Positions 61,179 to 64,000 of a stretch of DNA of 64,000 bases are shown here, one piece after another. Within the stretch, counting starts at the first letter, position 1, and each line of letters begins with the position of its first letter. Position numbers and translations under genes: made by a program. The stretch covers positions 1-64,000 of the forward strand of contig CAXBBS010000001.1 in NCBI GenBank assembly GCA_963974485.1, written 5' to 3'. This stretch comes from JAALKW01 sp963974485. Lineage in GTDB: Bacteria; Pseudomonadota; Gammaproteobacteria; Legionellales; Legionellaceae. A model generated the notes under the pieces. That model was not told the DNA's origin. It saw nothing but the letters and a program-made list of their open reading frames with translations, and searched no databases.

Positions 61179-63053
61179 CTATTCCATAATACTTTCAGTG
61201 CGTTCAGAACAAAACTCAGGCACCAAGCTCTTTAACAAAATGAATAACTCATCGGATTGATGTGTATTACACGCATTTTGAATCATGCGTATCGTTTCGG
61301 TCAATTCATCCCAATCAATCGCGCGAAAACGTGCTTTAAATAATTTTTCATGCGCTGTTTGGACAAGCTCCTCAGAAGGATGAAATAATTCTTCAAACAA
61401 CTTCTCGCCAGGTCGCAGGCCCGTGTATTGAATTTGAATATCTTCACCGGGCGTTTTGCCAGCAAGACGAATCATCTGTTCGGCCAAATATTTAATTTTA
61501 ATCGGCTCCCCCATATCCAGCACAAATATTTCACCGCCACTCCCATTCACCATGGCTTGCAATATCAACTGACTGGCTTCTAGAATCGTCATGAAATAAC
61601 GCTGAATATCGGGGTGTGTCACCGTCAAAGGCCCGCCTGCTTCTAATTGCTTCTGAAACAACGGCACCACACTCCCGACAGATCCTAAAACATTCCCAAA
61701 ACGGACCGTTATAAAGTTAGTTTTCACACGTTGATTTAAATTCTGACAATAAATTTCAGCAACACGCTTTGTCATGCCCATAATATTCGTAGGATTAACC
61801 GCTTTATCTGTTGAGATAAGTACAAACTTATCAACATCAACAGCAACGCTTGCTTCAGCCATCACACGCGTTCCCAGCACATTATTACGTACAGCTACGC
61901 GCGACTGATGCTCGAGCAATGGCACATGTTTATAAGCCGCCGCATGAAATACAAGACTTGGTTTAACACGTGCAAAAAGTGCATTCACCGCAATAGCATC
62001 GAGTACGCTGACGAGGGCTGTTTCACAGGAGAGTTTAGGAAAGTTCAGTAAAAGCTCTCGCTCGATGTGATATAAATTCGCTTCGCTGTTATCCAGTAAA
62101 ATAAGCTTTTGAGGCTTAAGTATGGCAATCTGCCGACATAATTCTGAGCCAATCGAACCACCCGCGCCCGTCACCAGCACGCAGCGGTTTTGAATGCCCG
62201 ATTCAATCTTATGCCACTCCAATTCAACTTGATCGCGCCCAAGAAGATCTTCAATCTTCACGGTCCGAAGCGCATTCACCTCCACACGCCCAGAAACAAG
62301 TGCGGACAAACTCGGTAGCGTTCTAAAAGGCGCGCGACTCTGTTCACAATAACCCACAATCCGTCGCATATCCGCTGAGCTCGCAGAGGGAAGAGCAATA
62401 AAAATCAAATCGGCGTCGCTTTGCATCACAAGCGCAGGCAGTTGTGGCGTTGAACCGAGCACGCGAACACCATGCACTTCGAGCCCTCGTTTTTTACGAC
62501 CATCATCCACAAGACCTACCGGCAAATATTCACCGCTGCGCTGCAAGTCACGCACCAAACTCGCACCCGCACTGCCAGCCCCAACAATTAAAACACGCTG
62601 AGTTACCTCGGCTGCGTCCATGCGCTTACTTTGTTTATCTCTATGGCTACGTAATAATAATCGTGCGCCGCACAAGAAAGCCATCAGCAATAAACCATAT
62701 AACGGTAATACGGCTTTCATAGCCAGCTGCTTTCCAGGCCATGCATAAAAAACAGAGAGAGCGAATAAGGTTCCGGTCAAGACTGCTTTAACAATACGTG
62801 ATACATCTTTCAGTGAGGAAAATTGCCATACACCGCGATAAACTCTAAACATATAATAACAAGGCACTTGAAGTGCCAGCAAAACAAGCAGCGGAGCCCA
62901 GGCTTGATGCAGTGCCCAGGTTTGAAACAATTGAAGTGAATCAAATTGAACGGCATGAGCTGCAAACCAAGCCATCGGAATGGCTAAAACGTCAAAAGCA
63001 ATCACGGGTAATTTAATATAAACTTTCTGAATAAAAGAAACTTTCTTGTCCAT
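61179..63053 (-). CDS. Membrane-bound NDP-sugar 4,6-dehydratase (WbpM/CapD-like)
   Basis: I choose ATG 63053 (MDKKVSFIQKVYIKLP), with AAAGGA upstream; 624 residues. Four N-terminal transmembrane segments (about 15-140) are followed by a first Rossmann domain (VLIVGAGSAGASLVRDL) and a second SDR domain (VLVTGAGGSIGSELCRQI, STDKAVNPTNIMGMTKRVAE). The Met in place of the usual catalytic Tyr (MGMTK) is characteristic of the WbpM group, which makes UDP-4-keto-6-deoxy sugars. The next gene upstream is a DegT aminotransferase that would act on such keto sugars. Confidence 0.9.
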   Translation of the reverse strand: MDKKVSFIQKVYIKLPVIAFDVLAIPMAWFAAHAVQFDSLQLFQTWALHQAWAPLLVLLALQVPCYYMFRVYRGVWQFSSLKDVSRIVKAVLTGTLFALSVFYAWPGKQLAMKAVLPLYGLLLMAFLCGARLLLRSHRDKQSKRMDAAEVTQRVLIVGAGSAGASLVRDLQRSGEYLPVGLVDDGRKKRGLEVHGVRVLGSTPQLPALVMQSDADLIFIALPSASSADMRRIVGYCEQSRAPFRTLPSLSALVSGRVEVNALRTVKIEDLLGRDQVELEWHKIESGIQNRCVLVTGAGGSIGSELCRQIAILKPQKLILLDNSEANLYHIERELLLNFPKLSCETALVSVLDAIAVNALFARVKPSLVFHAAAYKHVPLLEHQSRVAVRNNVLGTRVMAEASVAVDVDKFVLISTDKAVNPTNIMGMTKRVAEIYCQNLNQRVKTNFITVRFGNVLGSVGSVVPLFQKQLEAGGPLTVTHPDIQRYFMTILEASQLILQAMVNGSGGEIFVLDMGEPIKIKYLAEQMIRLAGKTPGEDIQIQYTGLRPGEKLFEELFHPSEELVQTAHEKLFKARFRAIDWDELTETIRMIQNACNTHQSDELFILLKSLVPEFCSERTESIME

Positions 63054-63102
63054 ACAGCACATCCTTTTAATTACATATGAGCCATCTACACCCGACGCAT
63101 CC

Positions 63103-64000
63103 TTAAGCTTCCTCAAGCATACACGTTGTTTCAACCTGTTCTACATCGGTTCTTCCTGTCGCAAGCCACATTACTTCTTGCAGCACAGCACATGTATGAT
63201 TCATCTCACCTTGTGTAAGTGTTGGATGAACGAGCAACATGAAACTTGTCTCTCCTAGTTCCTGCGCAATGGGTAAATGCTTTTCAGGCCGCCATCCTGT
63301 GTTATCAAATGCTTTTTCAAGATAAATCTCAGCACACGTTCCAGCATAGCACGGCACATCACGTGACGATATTTCCATGATAATACGCTCTTTATCCCAT
63401 CCTTGAGCCAGCATATTGGGTTCAAAGAAGACATACGCTTTATAAGCTGCATGCTCTATGTAAGCAGGTATTTTTGGAACTCGAAGTCCTGGTGTACTTC
63501 TTGCGACTTTTTCTATTTGTCGAAGATTGGATAGACGTTGTGTATGCCAGTTTTGCATACGTTCAAGTTGAATGCGACCAATGGCTGCTTGCATCTCCGT
63601 CATACGCCAATTCGTTCCAAACTGTTCATGAACCCATTGAAACCCTTCTTTTCTTTCAGAGCCAAACATTGCATCCCATGACTTTCCATGATCTTTATAA
63701 GACCACATCCGTGACCACAAAGCTTTATCATTCGTTGTGACCATGCCACCCTCACCACCGGTGGTCATGATCTTATCCTGACAAAATGACCAAGCAGCAA
63801 CATGCCCTACCGAACCAATGGGTTTGTTTTTATAACGTGCACCATGAGCTTGCGCACAGTCTTCAATCACAAACAGATTTTTCTCATCTGCAAGCGCCAT
63901 GATTTCATCCATCTCACAAGGCCAGCCAGCAAGGTGCACGCAAATAATAGCCCGAGTTTTAGATGACAACACAGCTTGAATGCTTTCCGCCGTGATATTC
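63103..64000 (-). CDS. DegT/DnrJ/EryC1-family sugar aminotransferase (5' end beyond window)
   Basis: PLP enzyme that aminates a keto-sugar nucleotide. The frame stays open to the right edge, so the N-terminus is missing: the in-window part starts NITAESIQAVLSSKTRAII. PLP motifs are visible: VHLAGWPCEMDEI, VIEDCAQAHGA, and the Schiff-base Lys in SFCQDKIMTTGGEGGMV. The C-terminal NWRMTEMQAAIGRIQL is typical. It lies 49 nt upstream of the WbpM-like dehydratase; together they would give an aminodeoxy sugar. Confidence 0.9.
   Translation of the reverse strand, partial: NITAESIQAVLSSKTRAIICVHLAGWPCEMDEIMALADEKNLFVIEDCAQAHGARYKNKPIGSVGHVAAWSFCQDKIMTTGGEGGMVTTNDKALWSRMWSYKDHGKSWDAMFGSERKEGFQWVHEQFGTNWRMTEMQAAIGRIQLERMQNWHTQRLSNLRQIEKVARSTPGLRVPKIPAYIEHAAYKAYVFFEPNMLAQGWDKERIIMEISSRDVPCYAGTCAEIYLEKAFDNTGWRPEKHLPIAQELGETSFMLLVHPTLTQGEMNHTCAVLQEVMWLATGRTDVEQVETTCMLEEA

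Noticed and set aside
1..64000. CRISPR array, prophage, or a complete defence island
   Set aside because: I saw no regularly spaced direct repeats, cas-like genes, integrases or phage structural genes; the only mobile signatures are the IS630 element and the DUF4143 ATPase.
1..64000. tRNA genes
   Set aside because: I saw no cloverleaf with the conserved T-loop sequence in the intergenic regions; most gaps are too short.

Overview
The window is about 64 kb of moderate-GC gammaproteobacterial chromosome, and most of it is compact housekeeping DNA. Gene content and order (ffs-dnaX-ybaB-recR, ffh-rpsP-rimM-trmD-rplS, rplU-rpmA-obgE, ftsK-lolA-yhdP, a dcw-type wall and division cluster, lpxC, lptA-free LPS and sugar genes) are gammaproteobacterial. 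A Com1/DsbA-like periplasmic oxidoreductase, a roughly 150-nt 6S RNA, a Stealth-type phosphotransferase, a secreted GH18 chitinase, a long helical membrane-tethered protein and an OTU-like cysteine protease point to the Legionellales/Coxiellaceae area and to life with eukaryotic hosts. That placement is an inference; no rRNA or species-specific marker lies inside the window.

Layout. 1-120: promoter and antitermination leader of an rRNA operon reading leftwards out of the window. 267-1709: an orphan gene interrupted at an A7 run, then an IS630-family element. 1880-9503: SRP RNA, dnaX, ybaB, recR, a YfjD/CorC-like membrane protein, ffh and the rpsP operon. 9560-11249: a YadGH-type ABC exporter. 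11271-11422: 6S RNA on the minus strand. 11496-13589: a long coiled-coil protein, effector candidate. 13807-15550: rplU-rpmA-obgE. 15497-17618: CinA-like protein and Stealth protein. 17667-19422: a small lipoprotein and an APC transporter. 19395-28966 (minus): ftsK-lolA-yhdP-OTU-like-mpl. 29052-32367: trxB, chitinase and an outer-membrane barrel protein. 32440-37403 (minus): com1-like-glyQ-glyS-gmhB-rsmJ. 37491-42904: uvrD, mlaA, small unknowns, dciA-like, lpxC. 43044-55853 (minus): dapA-'mini-bamC'-murI-murF-mraY-murD-ftsW-murC-ddl-ftsQ-ftsA-ftsZ. 56118-64000: surface polysaccharide genes (galE, manC, nucleotidyltransferase, WbpM-like dehydratase, DegT aminotransferase) with an AAA_14/DUF4143 ATPase inserted.

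How it works together. The envelope dominates. dapA and murI supply the DAP and D-Glu branches of the stem peptide, Mpl recycles it, Ddl/MurC/MurD/MurF/MraY build lipid I, and FtsW/Q/A/Z run septation. LpxC, GmhB, LolA, YhdP, MlaA and the BamC-like lipoprotein serve outer-membrane assembly. The wall cluster is a rearranged, partial dcw cluster: murG, murB, murE, ftsI, ftsL, mraZ and rsmH are absent from their usual slots.

Best candidates for something undescribed: (1) the OTU-like protein at 20775-21992, whose OTU-type motifs occur in permuted order and whose gene sits between yhdP and mpl; (2) a 'mini-BamC' of about 72 residues in the canonical dapA-bamC position, retaining only the disordered N-terminal segment; (3) the 697-residue coiled-coil protein preceded by a TTAAT direct repeat with 11-bp period, resembling the PmrA box used for Dot/Icm effector genes; (4) a wall/division cluster headed by dapA and lacking murG.
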